A stretch of DNA of 64,000 nt from Paragonimus skrjabini miyazakii. Lineage: Eukaryota > Platyhelminthes > Trematoda > Plagiorchiida > Troglotrematidae. Where the stretch lies: the NCBI GenBank assembly GCA_014338405.1, contig JTDE01001078.1, positions 35,636 through 99,635 of the forward strand. Reading direction: 5' to 3'. The notes under the pieces were generated by a model that saw only the letters and a program-made list of their open reading frames with translations, was not told where the DNA came from and made no database searches. This document shows, piece after piece, positions 61,301-64,000 of the stretch. Position 1 is the stretch's first letter, and the number at the start of each line of letters is the position of its first letter. The position numbers were made by a program, and so were the translations under genes.

Positions 61301-64000
61301 GTGAGATCAGACTACAGATAATTTGAAAAACGAATACAAACAGTGAATGTTACATTGTTTCTTTGTAGTGCAAAACGCCGGTTGACTTTGGTGTAAATAT
61401 ATGCCGTAATTTAAAAAGACCATGCAGTCTACGATAACCTAAGATAAGTGGTGACAAGTACGCGACATTCATCTGTCGGTAGCCACCACAAACGATGTTT
61501 GGACTGCGTAGTCATATGTCTTGGATAACAAATCACGAGGGGAGGAAAACCACTTAAACACATATAAAGTCTCCAGTTGTATTCTGCATTTGATCCACGG
61601 AGTATATATGGAGTATATATGATACTTCACTTCCATCTATGCTCCAGGAAGGAACATAAAAAAACCCAACCGACTTATTACAATAATAATCTAGAAGGGC
61701 GTAACATCAAAATAGTATACGGTTTATGGGTGAACAATAACTGATCTGCCTGCCGTACATCCCGATTCGCCCATTGAAACAACGATCACTACACAGGACA
61801 GGTGGATATGGAAGCTATTGCTCCACAACCCAGCAACAACGAGCTTGAGGTAAGCAAACACAAAATCAAGGAAACGAGAGGAAACATGTTTGTTTATTTC
61901 GCAAATACAATGGAAACTCACCGAGGGTGGCGGTGTATCGGAGAGATCAAGTTGTGTCTCGTGAACTTTGGCTAACAAGGTGTAAAGTGATTTCCTGGAG
62001 GATTCGTTGACACAAGAACTTAAGGTCAGAATCAGGTGGTCAATCAGACGAAGTAACGCATTCAGGTCGATGCGTTTGAAAATTCTCGCGCTGCCATTGA
62101 CCAAATGTGTGACGACGGCGTTAAAAATCTGTACAGGATCAGAAATTTACAGACTGTACTAACATCAGGAAGTAAAACAATATGAACGATAAAAACATGT
62201 GGTAGAGAACGAATAAGAGGAGATTCAATGATAAGCAACCGGTATGGTGGTCAACATACGTATTGTGTGCCAATACAAATATAACTGTGTCCAGTTATTC
62301 TAAGAGAACGATTAAAAAGCAACTTGTTGATATCATGACAACCAATGTATGGTGATTCCTAAGGAGGCAGGTTTCAAACAGGAAGTAGCAGCACAAATAT
62401 GCAGTCAGAAGTCCATTTCAACGTTGAACCTGTGCATAATAGACACCTTCATGTAACGAATATTTGTCGGGCTCCTGATTTGATCCCCGTATAAAATAAT
62501 CGCCACGTCCACTGTGTCTACACAGTAGATACCCAAGGGAACTCATACACCTCCAATCAATCCTTTATTAGTCTGCAAAAAATGCACCATCATCACTTTT
62601 GGATGAACCGTGCCCATACGTACTATGGCTGCTGACAGCGGTACACAAAAAAGCAGAATAATAACTGAGTACGAATGTGTGAGGAAAGACCGAGTGAAAA
62701 ACAGAGATCGACAAAACCGAAGTCAAGAACCTTACGGATATGGGATAGGCTGTGATTGCGAAACCGCGACGTCCGATAATGTTTCTGCCTTACAGTATGG
62801 ATGATCACGATGTTCACAATCGAGAATGCGACATCTACCAGCCTCGTTTGGCAGAGAGGTCAAAGCCTTGATGGCCCGTGATGAAGTCATCGCCTGGTCA
62901 ACTTGCAGTTTACTTCTCCCGCTAAACGGGCTTACAGATTGTTATCAGAATAACTATCTTGCCATCGGCTTACAAGCGGCTCTACAATTGGAGTCACCCC
63001 CTATGTCGACCAGCTGTAACGAACAGGTTCAACTTGGTATGAGGTCTCTGAAATTGTGCCTGATACGTTAAATTCGGGAGTCATAAAAATAATAATGGTC
63101 CCAAAGTTGAATTTCCAGTTTTAATTCTGGTGAACGATGTTCCACTGATTAGTAATCATACAAATAGAGACCACAAATGGTTAAGAGGGTAGACAGTAGA
63201 AAAAGAGCTAGGACAAACCTTGGCTAAACTGATATAGGAATAAAGATCTTCGTACCTGAGAAGCGGTTTTGAACAAGTGAGCGTTCTGTGCTGTCGCAGA
63301 TTCGAGTGATGGCAATGAGACCTCTTCCAATATCAGACACAACTGATCATAACTGGCTGGCAGATGGGACAATCGTCGAAGAAGAAAACTGAAAACAGTC
63401 TCACGCTGAACTTCCAACTGCCTACAAAGCGGAATTGGGAGATTAGCATTAGCGTTCCGCATGAGTTTTCGATTATAAACTACGCATATACAGGGTTAAC
63501 GACGTCTGAATTGCGAAGGAAACAATTACCGAACACCATAGATCAGAAACGTCAGTAGTAAAACTTACTGAAAAGTGGGATCTTTCGCTTGTTCCGTCCG
63601 ACTTTGTTCAGATGCTATGCTTGAGACAAGTGGTCGCTGAATCACATACAAGTCTACCACAATCGGCACCAAAGCGGCCAGTACCAAGTTATTCGATTCT
63701 AGGCCTTCAGCAGACAAAATCTCGGCCATACGCATAACCTAAAGTAAATAAATTGAAACAACCAATTTCTACTGAAAGATTAACACATGTATAAGATTCT
63801 AACTAAAATAAAACACGAAAGATAGATAAATTGATTTAAACGATCGCAGAGGGGTGTGCGTGTGCGCGCGATATACGAGAAAAATGGTCGTGTGTTTGGA
63901 CAACCGACGCAGGCTTCTTGCTTTGTTAGTTGGGTCTGAAGTATTAGACGAAGTGAACAAAGCAGGCTGTGCTACTGTTGCTTCCACAACAAGGAATCCT
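12568..64000 (-). CDS. HTT: huntingtin (HTT) orthologue, 3' portion, multi-exon gene
   Basis: About 27 minus-strand exons encode a diverged huntingtin from the end of the N-HEAT domain through the bridge and C-HEAT domains. Diagnostic matches to human huntingtin, recalled from memory, occur in the right order: SDLFTAREQFEW (human [12 protein letters not shown]), LGRKLTSIISLIE ([13 protein letters not shown]), GWLDRRQFEHVWMSYLELL ([19 protein letters not shown]), VVARLLP (VVARILP) and VRQWVLLSL (VRDWVMLSL). Huntingtin is a cytoplasmic HEAT-repeat scaffold that binds HAP40 between its N-HEAT and C-HEAT lobes and works in vesicle transport, autophagy and spindle and cilium biology; those roles come from animal orthologues, not this sequence. 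Introns reach about 5 kb and carry several retroelements. The 5' half lies beyond the right edge. Identity is secure; a few exon ends are not. Confidence 0.93.
12859..13013 (-). CDS. HTT: HTT exon (near C terminus)
   Basis: Encodes SDLLCLASLHFIRFGLLRRS, matching human [20 protein letters not shown], then AKRRSEERITFLNMFKQLA, matching LDRRAFQSVLEVVAAP. With the acceptor catctgagag the exon takes one base to complete a codon, and donor GTAAGC leaves one base, so 155 bases keep phase. If the donor were ignored, the frame would run on to a stop at 12695 with 50 more residues lacking similarity to huntingtin. The acceptor is not pyrimidine-rich, so the upstream edge is approximate. Confidence 0.82.
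13014..15772 (-). other. HTT intron
   Basis: No coding signal on either strand. Near 14301-14340 the plus strand shows a short match to the 3' end of the RTE element found at 28.7 kb (see separate entry). Confidence 0.6.
14301..14336 (+). repeat. possible RTE 3'-end relic
   Basis: Reads tgtattgctgtct and then gacgatgatgatta. The RTE copy at 28708-29954 ends with tgtattgctgtctacgatga and then tgataatga on its own strand. Matching 13 bases followed by the same trinucleotide tail suggests a very short 3' remnant, in the opposite orientation to HTT. Chance similarity cannot be excluded. Confidence 0.35.
15773..15936 (-). CDS. HTT: HTT exon (C-HEAT region)
   Basis: Phase-0 acceptor ttctgctttctgtgaaag and donor GTATCC two bases into a codon. 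It encodes LFGLFLDTEGGRALVRQWVL, then LSLPTLLNRQPRRLAIWAAT. This matches human [20 protein letters not shown] and [27 protein letters not shown] is shared. An alternative minus-strand frame and a plus-strand frame over the same bases lack the match. High local GC compared with flanking introns. Confidence 0.92.
15937..19329 (-). other. HTT introns flanking the 17.4 kb exon
   Basis: Apart from the exon 17354-17790, I see no gene or recognisable repeat. Both strands are rich in stops. Confidence 0.55.
17354..17790 (-). CDS. HTT: HTT exon (C-HEAT region)
   Basis: Acceptor gcattcctgtgcag, donor GTAGGT. The product has a Ser/Thr/Pro linker, then TQEFLSCLWERLRGGL, and after about 20 extra residues MEASVVARLLPAASTDIIQA. 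These fit human MERVSVLFDRIRKGF and [20 protein letters not shown]. Further on, DPVLNKALGEFARLDHAHPQ fits DIMNKVIGEFLSNQQPYPQ. Two insertions relative to human (SPSINFAPSWVWTAW and LVLSKCDGIHSRDEY) lie between helices. Two shorter open frames across the exon are shadows. Confidence 0.94.
19330..19555 (-). CDS. HTT: HTT exon (C-HEAT region)
   Basis: Phase 0 after acceptor gcgatcatttcacag; donor GTATGA, one base into a codon. SPHISLPVMRLLVTCMYANA matches human [20 protein letters not shown]; SPH and TCMY are identical. The remainder (STRTETDTTSTHEPLL) is a Thr/Ser-rich linker, at the same place as the human SPGRTSDPNPAAPDSE linker. The phase closes with the exon at 17354-17790. Confidence 0.93.
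20665..20905 (-). other. GC-richer block with TATA box, possible solo LTR or promoter remnant
   Basis: On the minus strand a perfect TATATAAAAG (20891-20900) is followed about 25 bases later by a GC-richer 200-base stretch (gtggtgtcgcggaatcggac, ctaaccgggcgactgggtaa) that ends in a splice-donor-like aggtgagtccc. This organisation resembles a pol II promoter with a short leader, such as an LTR. No second copy exists in the window, so its nature is open. Confidence 0.3.
21300..21370 (-). repeat. tRNA-like module (possible SINE relic)
   Basis: Minus strand: gtcagtgtagcagtggttag, catggccgcctcg, then tgaagttcaactcttgatc. The first part matches the A-box arm of many tRNAs (tAGCaGTGGTTAGCA) and the second has a degenerate B box (aGTTCAACTC). 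Spacing fits a tRNA-derived SINE head. Confidence 0.5.
23349..23632 (-). CDS. HTT: HTT exon (C-HEAT region)
   Basis: Acceptor acgtccttctcgtttccag, donor GTAGGT; the phase closes both ways. HQLTVLAAAFFLTEHFSAPP matches human [20 protein letters not shown], and LLQTALLKSQTKQ matches IIYHCALRGLERLLLSEQ. Between them, VYPVLTEFGSGLTEMLSGLT corresponds to [20 protein letters not shown]. Well conserved C-HEAT helices. Confidence 0.93.
24542..24821 (-). CDS. HTT: HTT exon with Gly/Ser/Asn-rich insert
   Basis: Phase-0 start at acceptor tcctacgttaattactcag reading MCTYVERQLLVLFGPLPAVH, and donor GTGAGT one base into a codon after IAEPF. The helix at the start corresponds to human LIPVISDYLLSNLKGIAH. 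About 65 residues then follow, almost free of hydrophobic positions: DVNSNGSTDAGNNTVGNT, RWNNSMSGHGTSGLKRLM and AGMLGSGAGGGKSTNTS. The insert splits two HEAT helices that are close together in human. Antisense open readings here are shadows. Confidence 0.9.
24822..26865 (-). other. HTT intron with AT microsatellite
   Basis: No coding signal. The (AT)19 tract at 25324-25361 is the only distinctive feature. Confidence 0.6.
25324..25361. repeat. (AT)19 microsatellite
   Basis: A pure 38-base AT dinucleotide run followed by tgggggtgcc. Likely length-polymorphic. Confidence 0.98.
26866..27194 (-). CDS. HTT: HTT exon (C-HEAT region)
   Basis: Acceptor gattgctcttcacaacag, donor GTACAT, phase closing on both sides. 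AWLTLGLAKCTAVLELACSD matches human YLVPATCKAAAVLGMDKAV, and CSVIPIQTAGLHSAMWLLHA matches HLPSRVGALHGVLYVLECD. It joins the preceding exon as FKD-TLETLPSLTDF with no missing residues relative to human. The glutamine- and histidine-rich QPHQRQMQQHSPPTG is a lineage loop. Confidence 0.92.
28695..28707. repeat. target-site duplication of RTE copy A (left)
   Basis: atctaaccaataa, identical to 29955-29967. It directly abuts the simple-sequence 3' end of the RTE copy. Confidence 0.93.
28708..29954 (-). mobile_element. RTE-type LINE, 5'-truncated copy A
   Basis: A 1.25 kb insertion framed by an exact 13 bp duplication. On its own strand it starts inside the reverse transcriptase and ends with a GATGATGATAATGA tail, the arrangement left by target-primed reverse transcription of an RTE-clade LINE. 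It lies in the HTT intron between the 30.1 and 26.9 kb exons, in the same orientation as HTT. The conserved end RLRWLGHLLRM is typical of RTE elements such as the schistosome SR2 family; the exact family is not determined. Confidence 0.94.
28985..29954 (-). pseudogene. RTE reverse transcriptase C-terminal part, frameshifted
   Basis: First frame (29465-29954): SFLFNFLLDEIMEDCL, RLTDLDYADDKVLLFDNFQA (motif C, YADD), then FVYLGSCVSGGDGGVGNEIE and TLKLKGRVYQTTVRA. After a frameshift and stop near 29440-29465 the second frame (28985-29431) gives VFDHRRLRSIARIGWHQRVR, LHLHRLRWLGHLLRMLANRL and VRLPGWSPRDSESRWLETLD. Fingers and palm motifs A and B are missing because of 5' truncation. Not functional. 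Confidence 0.93.
29955..29967. repeat. target-site duplication of RTE copy A (right)
   Basis: atctaaccaataa, matching 28695-28707 exactly and abutting the truncated 5' end of the element. Confidence 0.93.
30109..30486 (-). CDS. HTT: HTT exon with conserved SDLFTxRxQFE motif
   Basis: The strongest huntingtin signature in the window: VSGSVIRSALLLSDLFTARE-QFEWLKSYF, against human [27 protein letters not shown]. Acceptor cttctccttctattag. I use donor GTGAGT after ...FKD, because it closes the phase with the next exon; the apparent continuation DSEC then stop is intronic. Upstream is LLFSCLQSTQLLYQSWSTPP, equivalent to human QFLLELYSRWILPSSS, followed by a 50-residue Ser/Thr/Pro insert not present in human. 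Confidence 0.94.
30487..32659 (-). other. HTT intron
   Basis: No gene recognised. Short overlapping open readings on both strands at 31569-32172 lack similarity and splice context. Confidence 0.55.
32660..33074 (-). CDS. HTT: HTT exon with conserved GRKL motif (C-HEAT region)
   Basis: Starts at acceptor catattaaacag in phase 0 and reads TLFYRAILSTSRLGRKLTSI-ISLIEYERG, matching human [22 protein letters not shown]. The rest is mainly loop: LTRLPPGIAPVHTGESEAG, PSPSQFPVYWLVRRLIP, then acidic SERQEDIDKRYLLSASYSP. The region corresponds to the disordered acidic and proline-rich segment of human C-HEAT, although here GLMELAVNTIEPNLEKL keeps helical character. Donor GTAAGT, one base into a codon that becomes Met in the next exon. 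Confidence 0.9.
33241..33399 (-). CDS. HTT: HTT exon (C-HEAT region)
   Basis: 53 codons, phase 0 at both ends. Acceptor is gtatgtttgtctctgcag; the donor GTCGTT is weak, but gives the only phase that fits both neighbours. NQCLELGLFGLTRLLLDAAL corresponds to human [20 protein letters not shown], and the proline- and histidine-rich tail (LRPHPGDPLHSQLLHQP) to a loop. An antisense open frame across it has no support. Confidence 0.82.
33840..34144 (-). CDS. HTT: HTT exon with conserved GW..RxQFExxW motif
   Basis: Acceptor ccatgtattgtttcgacag, donor GTAAGT; both phases close. The segment reads VICRVSGMGWLDRRQFEHVW then MSYLELLASSNKEEIDG, a clear match to human [26 protein letters not shown]. This was one of the motifs that identified the gene. 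The rest (DYDAGPQFTRGGPQELDTAD) is a variable loop, also divergent in human. C-HEAT lobe. Confidence 0.93.
34145..38788 (-). other. large HTT intron containing a decayed LINE on the opposite strand
   Basis: The 4.6 kb intron is mostly featureless outside the plus-strand LINE remnant at 35780-37580. It is AT-rich and stop-rich from 34.4 to 35.4 kb. Confidence 0.6.
35780..37580 (+). pseudogene. decayed CR1-like LINE, reverse transcriptase remnant
   Basis: Plus-strand blocks in changing frames: ERKKRLISQKIILLRNAFRS; then SDGLLPTILKECAEFLCQLL and KLFTQRFKQCKIADCWKTTS (fingers); near 36510, VSHDAFGSTDRTTLLQILEE then SGVLQGTILSSFYFHNILNL (motifs A and B); and near 37010-37480 thumb-like GGLIGAAT and SRCSDIPRKQLVNF. 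Many stops and shifts separate them. The order matches a non-LTR LINE of CR1/jockey type inserted antisense to HTT. Ends cannot be fixed. Confidence 0.78.
38789..39148 (-). CDS. HTT: HTT exon (C-HEAT region)
   Basis: Acceptor is a long pyrimidine tract (ttttctttcttttcctcag) and the donor is GTAGGT. Phase closes on both sides (two bases in, one base out, 360 bases). The product starts SLSEPLTIWHAHPSPP and continues DPLLINLVTPKYPSLFGTLY, then TSVTIAASAANALSAKLENR. It precedes the exon carrying the conserved GWLDRRQFEHVW motif, as in human where a Trp- and Pro-rich stretch precedes it. Similarity is modest; position and phase are strong. Confidence 0.85.
39149..41844 (-). other. HTT intron with a tandem-repeat block
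   Basis: Contains the 69 bp tandem repeat near 40.1-40.3 kb and a loose repeat pair near 39.56 and 39.72 kb (cacagag...ttagcaacaccagcgtcat and cacagagattcacaacacg). No HTT exon is needed here, because the phases of the flanking exons close. Confidence 0.55.
40060..40310 (-). repeat. ~69 bp tandem repeat in an unrecognised open frame
   Basis: A 129-residue minus-strand open frame (39998-40387) contains three imperfect copies of a 23-residue unit: QNQTLMSYSLPPRVRQTPQC, VNQILESLDPGRVSQENPIP and GQTFESETRGGVPQVNPLPR. At the DNA level, cttgagggaccccaccccg recurs 69 bases away as cttgggagaccctacctgg. The repeat keeps its frame, but no start, promoter or homology identifies a gene. It could be a minisatellite or part of an old retroelement. 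Confidence 0.55.
41845..42073 (-). CDS. HTT: HTT exon (C-HEAT region)
   Basis: Excellent acceptor (catgtgaaatgtttcctccccacag), phase-0 start, and GTGAGT donor one base into a codon. After an acidic and basic linker (IDLDDDPQTRTPRLSRSAS) it encodes DLMDHVMQFISVRLTKGVDM and HVLPLFVTFLSAVDC, corresponding to human [20 protein letters not shown] and PLLRNIIISLARLP. The linker occupies the place of the acidic run in human huntingtin. Confidence 0.87.
42074..43399 (-). other. HTT intron
   Basis: Long open readings overlap on both strands at 42779-43217, but no splice pairing or family match supports either, and the flanking exons join in phase without them. Confidence 0.5.
43400..43554 (-). CDS. 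HTT: HTT exon (C-HEAT region)
   Basis: Encodes DPLLRPSVQSHLIGLSTALI, then YVLQLLPQFPAIDALPMETE and MMAFRFLRVLIE before donor GTTAGC (phase 0). LSTALIYVLQLLPQF matches human HACSLIYCVHFILEAVAV. Several AG acceptors lie in the first 40 bases; an internal one (tcggtctgag, just before ACTGCTCTG) closes the phase with the preceding exon, so the true start may be about 45 bases lower than given. Confidence 0.75.
43555..46222 (-). other. HTT intron containing a decayed LINE on the opposite strand
   Basis: Outside the LINE remnant at 45150-45850 I see nothing distinctive. Confidence 0.55.
45150..45850 (+). pseudogene. decayed CR1-like LINE, reverse transcriptase palm and thumb remnant
   Basis: Plus strand: HNEWGLMKYVDYIVLG, where YVDY stands in place of the YADD box, then LNHKLTWSHENNNVFTEVRR and LRYHAVRFMLFSIPDNLIIS, ending KAYYPLPMGYTIM. 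In CR1-like LINEs the latter read as a conserved thumb (LNHKLTWS, then RLR.FSIP..LI.SF.KA..LP..LY). Both catalytic positions of the YADD box are altered or shifted, so it is dead. It may be the same family as the 35.8 kb remnant, but from a different insertion. Confidence 0.8.
46223..46428 (-). CDS. HTT: HTT exon (C-HEAT region)
   Basis: The coding frame reads CGDVHAIVESLIRELLSAVY, then VGKLWLFGLACILQSLTEVI. It fits human [20 protein letters not shown] and [21 protein letters not shown]. Donor GTGAGA follows LCSV. The acceptor used here (ccaataatccaag) is weak, and the phase does not close with the strongest donor of the previous exon, so the upstream edge is uncertain. A competing open frame across the same bases has no huntingtin similarity. 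Confidence 0.7.
46429..47433 (-). other. HTT intron where a small exon may be missing
   Basis: The reading phase of the flanking exons does not close with their strongest splice sites, so an unrecognised small exon could lie here. I see no recognisable candidate. Confidence 0.4.
47434..47807 (-). CDS. HTT: HTT exon (C-HEAT region)
   Basis: Starts in phase 0 after acceptor tttcgattgtaatccacag and reads QLEEGTNTWLLEMAQSLLHH, then ATRLMQTLATSGPKLAPGTE and SPYLLYYTLVLGLSTTTA. The best donor is GTAAGT at the low end, leaving two bases of a codon. An earlier GTAACT donor inside the exon would leave phase 0 and would fit the next exon better. The Ser/Thr/Pro-rich tail (CSSSPTSTYYKST) looks like a loop between HEAT helices. 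Confidence 0.78.
48040..48258 (-). CDS. HTT: HTT exon (C-HEAT region)
   Basis: 73 codons, phase 0 at both ends; acceptor ctgttgtgcttttcag and donor GTAAGC. It encodes CSITIPLTTLMDYCTRLPKS and LLELGDLLEQAIDRFIQAGN, ending SSPVRDIQPVLDIASALQ. Conservation with the human protein is weak here, where human has a disordered, serine-rich linker. Placement rests on phase closure with both neighbours, splice signals and helical pattern. Confidence 0.78.
48259..50699 (-). other. HTT intron
   Basis: No gene recognised. Overlapping open frames on the minus strand at 48140-48691 are partly the exon and partly intron, with no similarity. Confidence 0.55.
50700..50709. repeat. target-site duplication of RTE copy B (left)
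   Basis: ttagcaaaca, identical to 53165-53174, directly beside the catcatcatcat tail. Confidence 0.92.
50710..53164 (-). mobile_element. RTE-type LINE, nearly intact RT copy B
   Basis: A 2.46 kb insertion bounded by an exact 10 bp duplication. On its own strand it begins in the C-terminal part of the endonuclease (WTQLDHISVSYRWR, then LDSDHAVVRARFVLSF), continues through the linker and a long reverse transcriptase, and ends with ATGATGATGATG. It is in the same orientation as HTT and begins only about 130 bases downstream of the 53304-53567 exon's donor. Fewer breaks than copy A suggest a younger insertion. Confidence 0.95.
50838..53164 (-). pseudogene. RTE endonuclease end, linker and reverse transcriptase, with few breaks
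   Basis: The main frame is open from about 52990 to 50915, except for a TAA at 52391-52393. Fingers: RNKAPGPDLLSPSLF, then CLSTVIPVFKKGARS. Motif A is VVVFLDLKAAFDSVARNV, motif B SSVLQGCPISPFLFNFVMDD, motif C LEYADDIVLFSPSAE. Thumb: TYLGSTISSACNIADEMSAR; C-terminal signature LHSLRCLGHVLRMSSDRLP. A frameshift near 50990 moves the last part (CRLPGWGPRDHSNRWLETLS) to another frame. A frameshift near 52970 separates the endonuclease SDHAVV block from the linker. Confidence 0.95.
53165..53174. repeat. target-site duplication of RTE copy B (right)
   Basis: ttagcaaaca, matching 50700-50709 and abutting the truncated 5' end of the element. Confidence 0.92.
53304..53567 (-). CDS. HTT: HTT exon (end of bridge, start of C-HEAT region)
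   Basis: 88 codons, phase 0 at both ends; acceptor tgttttcatttag and donor GTATTT. IRLFLQWLSKPLHPGAVGPH matches human [20 protein letters not shown], with GAV conserved, and LGLQIFAIREASRLLQTIV matches the PMEELNRIQEYLQSSGL helix. It has long open readings in two other frames, but only this one joins its neighbours. A full RTE retrotransposon insertion begins about 130 bases downstream of its donor. Confidence 0.88.
54316..54510 (-). CDS. HTT: HTT exon (bridge-domain region)
   Basis: 65 codons, phase 0 at both ends; acceptor ccttctccacacag and donor GTAGGT. It encodes SLAVLTSLLQPEIGTDSVEF and ends DRICQCPEASRLFLSGFAQI-LPNLA. The last part matches human SAVHRNSAASGLFIQAIQS. In the joined protein it runs straight into TIWQIRLFLQWL of the next exon, as in the human order. 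Confidence 0.88.
54511..55288 (-). other. HTT intron
   Basis: Short intron; nothing distinctive seen. Confidence 0.6.
55289..55603 (-). CDS. HTT: HTT exon (bridge-domain region)
   Basis: Ends at GTGAGC in phase 0. The core YQECHRLIVRLGPFEPLLFS aligns with human [20 protein letters not shown], and CLNVEICIQALLIQYV with the human HPALVLLWCQILLLV region. Three phase-0 acceptors are possible, with high ends at 55603, 55579 or 55537. I chose the first because it adds SSRFAFQLSIPL, which resembles human FSRFLLQLVGIL. The middle segment (MPSDWNPRGETMNMLRN) is a divergent loop. Confidence 0.82.
55604..56540 (-). other. HTT intron segment
   Basis: Holds a 147-residue Cys-containing minus-strand open frame (55826-56269) that I could not assign. 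Also a possible tRNA-like relic near 56365-56425. Confidence 0.45.
56541..56987 (+). pseudogene. Penelope-like element fragment, GIY-YIG endonuclease domain
   Basis: Open frame reading DPVVHVQLKDTLPKCVTSFC, VYSFTCSCGAGYVGRTTRRL, SQRIREHHPAWLTKG, then SAILAHLVDSGHQVTPEVAF and ending VVNFVT. The pattern VYSFTC...YVGRT...R..EH, with conserved Tyr, Tyr and Arg, is the GIY-YIG nuclease that forms the C-terminal domain of Penelope-like retroelements; the CxC before YVG is usual in them. A preceding reverse transcriptase is absent, so this is a 5'-truncated 3' end. It is antisense to HTT in an intron. The domain itself is unbroken. Confidence 0.88.
57525..57615 (-). repeat. tRNA-like module with perfect B box
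   Basis: Minus strand carries GGTTCGATTCC (57543-57553), an exact pol III B box, and upstream ggtagttcctgactaactt, a weak A-box-like segment about 45 bases away. A long AT-rich spacer breaks normal tRNA arms, so I favour a tRNA-derived SINE head over a functional tRNA gene. Confidence 0.5.
58100..58180 (-). repeat. tRNA-like module
   Basis: Minus strand: aatggtttagcggtcaccat, then about 25 bases later cccagagttcaactcatgg. The order and spacing of A-box-like and B-box-like blocks resemble the modules at 21.3 and 58.3 kb. Confidence 0.42.
58272..58345 (+). repeat. tRNA-like module
   Basis: Plus strand: cgacacagtggtcaacacg, then cagaccggagttcaaatctc. The second block matches a B box (GGAGTTCAAATCTC) and the first an A-box arm. 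It lies 100 bases from the minus-strand module at 58100-58180, in inverted orientation. Confidence 0.48.
58698..58753 (-). CDS. HTT: possible small HTT exon
   Basis: A 56-base stretch lies between a good acceptor (ccttgatttcag) and a strong donor (GTGAGT), on the right strand and in the right order. The frame set by the preceding exon gives STGKVSPPLGTSFRSSFLG. If the inner acceptor ctccacag is used, it reads ESITSPRHLFPIQLS, somewhat closer to human ELSFSPYLISCTV. Neither frame joins the next exon in phase, so a neighbouring exon may be missing or this one may be spurious. Confidence 0.42.
58754..61144 (-). other. HTT intron
   Basis: No gene or element recognised. Low-complexity AT-rich DNA with overlapping short open frames on both strands. 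Confidence 0.55.
61145..61311 (-). CDS. HTT: HTT exon (bridge-domain region)
   Basis: I place the start at acceptor attatctgtag, which is phase 0 after the preceding PPPS and opens SDLTNSQSPSARFICWAVCH. This fits human TMASVSTVQLWISGILAIL, and the following RLLQLLAHAPTSTADSSPDD fits RVLISQSTEDIVLSRI. The donor is a strong AG|GTGAGT, two bases into a codon. A shorter version starting at the cttcttcag acceptor (high end 61215) is also in frame, but loses the conserved Trp region. Confidence 0.75.
61922..62128 (-). CDS. HTT: HTT exon (start of bridge-domain region)
   Basis: Exactly 69 codons, phase 0 at both ends, with acceptor gatcctgtacag and donor GTGAGT. It encodes IFNAVVTHLVNGSARIFKRI, then DLNALLRLIDHLILTLSSCV, a helical pair fitting human [25 protein letters not shown]. 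The C-terminal TQLDLSDTPPPS is a probable surface loop. Plain HEAT-type amphipathic pattern, no catalytic motif. Confidence 0.85.
62129..63255 (-). other. HTT intron
   Basis: Nothing distinctive; the exons on either side join in phase 0, so no exon is needed here. Confidence 0.6.
63256..63421 (-). CDS. HTT: HTT exon (N-HEAT to bridge transition)
   Basis: Acceptor cgctttgtag and donor GTACGA. The product begins QLEVQRETVFSFLLRRL and aligns with human ELETQKEVVVSMLLRLIQ; the following PASYDQLCLILEEV matches YHQVLEMFILVLQQC. This is one of the best conserved stretches in the right half of the window. It ends in phase 0 after TASQ and continues into the exon at 61922-62128. Confidence 0.9.
63569..63738 (-). 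CDS. HTT: HTT exon (end of N-HEAT domain)
   Basis: Bounded by acceptor tttactttag and donor GTAAGT. It encodes VMRMAEILSAEGLESNN, then LVLAALVPIVVDLYVIQRPL. The second part matches human THAIPALQPIVHDLFVLRG closely, including the P-IV-DL core. The exon ends two bases into a Gln codon, completed by the first base of the next exon, so the phase closes. Typical alternating helices of a HEAT solenoid. Confidence 0.86.
63877..64000 (-). CDS. HTT: HTT exon, partial at the window edge
   Basis: The exon runs off the window; its 3' end is at a GTATAT donor in phase 0. It reads ...SLRRLSKHTTIFL and joins in phase to the next exon's VMRMAEILSAEG. The joined stretch matches human SYERYHSKQIIGIPKIIQ followed by LCDGIMASG. 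The first part (VEATVAQPALFTSS) is less conserved and followed by a loop rich in S, T and N. It belongs to the end of the N-HEAT domain. Confidence 0.72.

Noticed and set aside
17354..63738. Alternative identities for the large helical gene: EPG5, NUP188, CNOT1, HEATR5, EP400-like scaffold
   Set aside because: None matched in order. Huntingtin matched at many ordered positions (SDLFT.R.QFE, GRKL, VVAR.LP, VR.WV.LSL).
1..64000. CRISPR arrays, bacterial operons, rRNA genes
   Set aside because: No evenly spaced short direct repeats, no polycistronic coding layout and no rRNA-like conserved blocks were seen on either strand.
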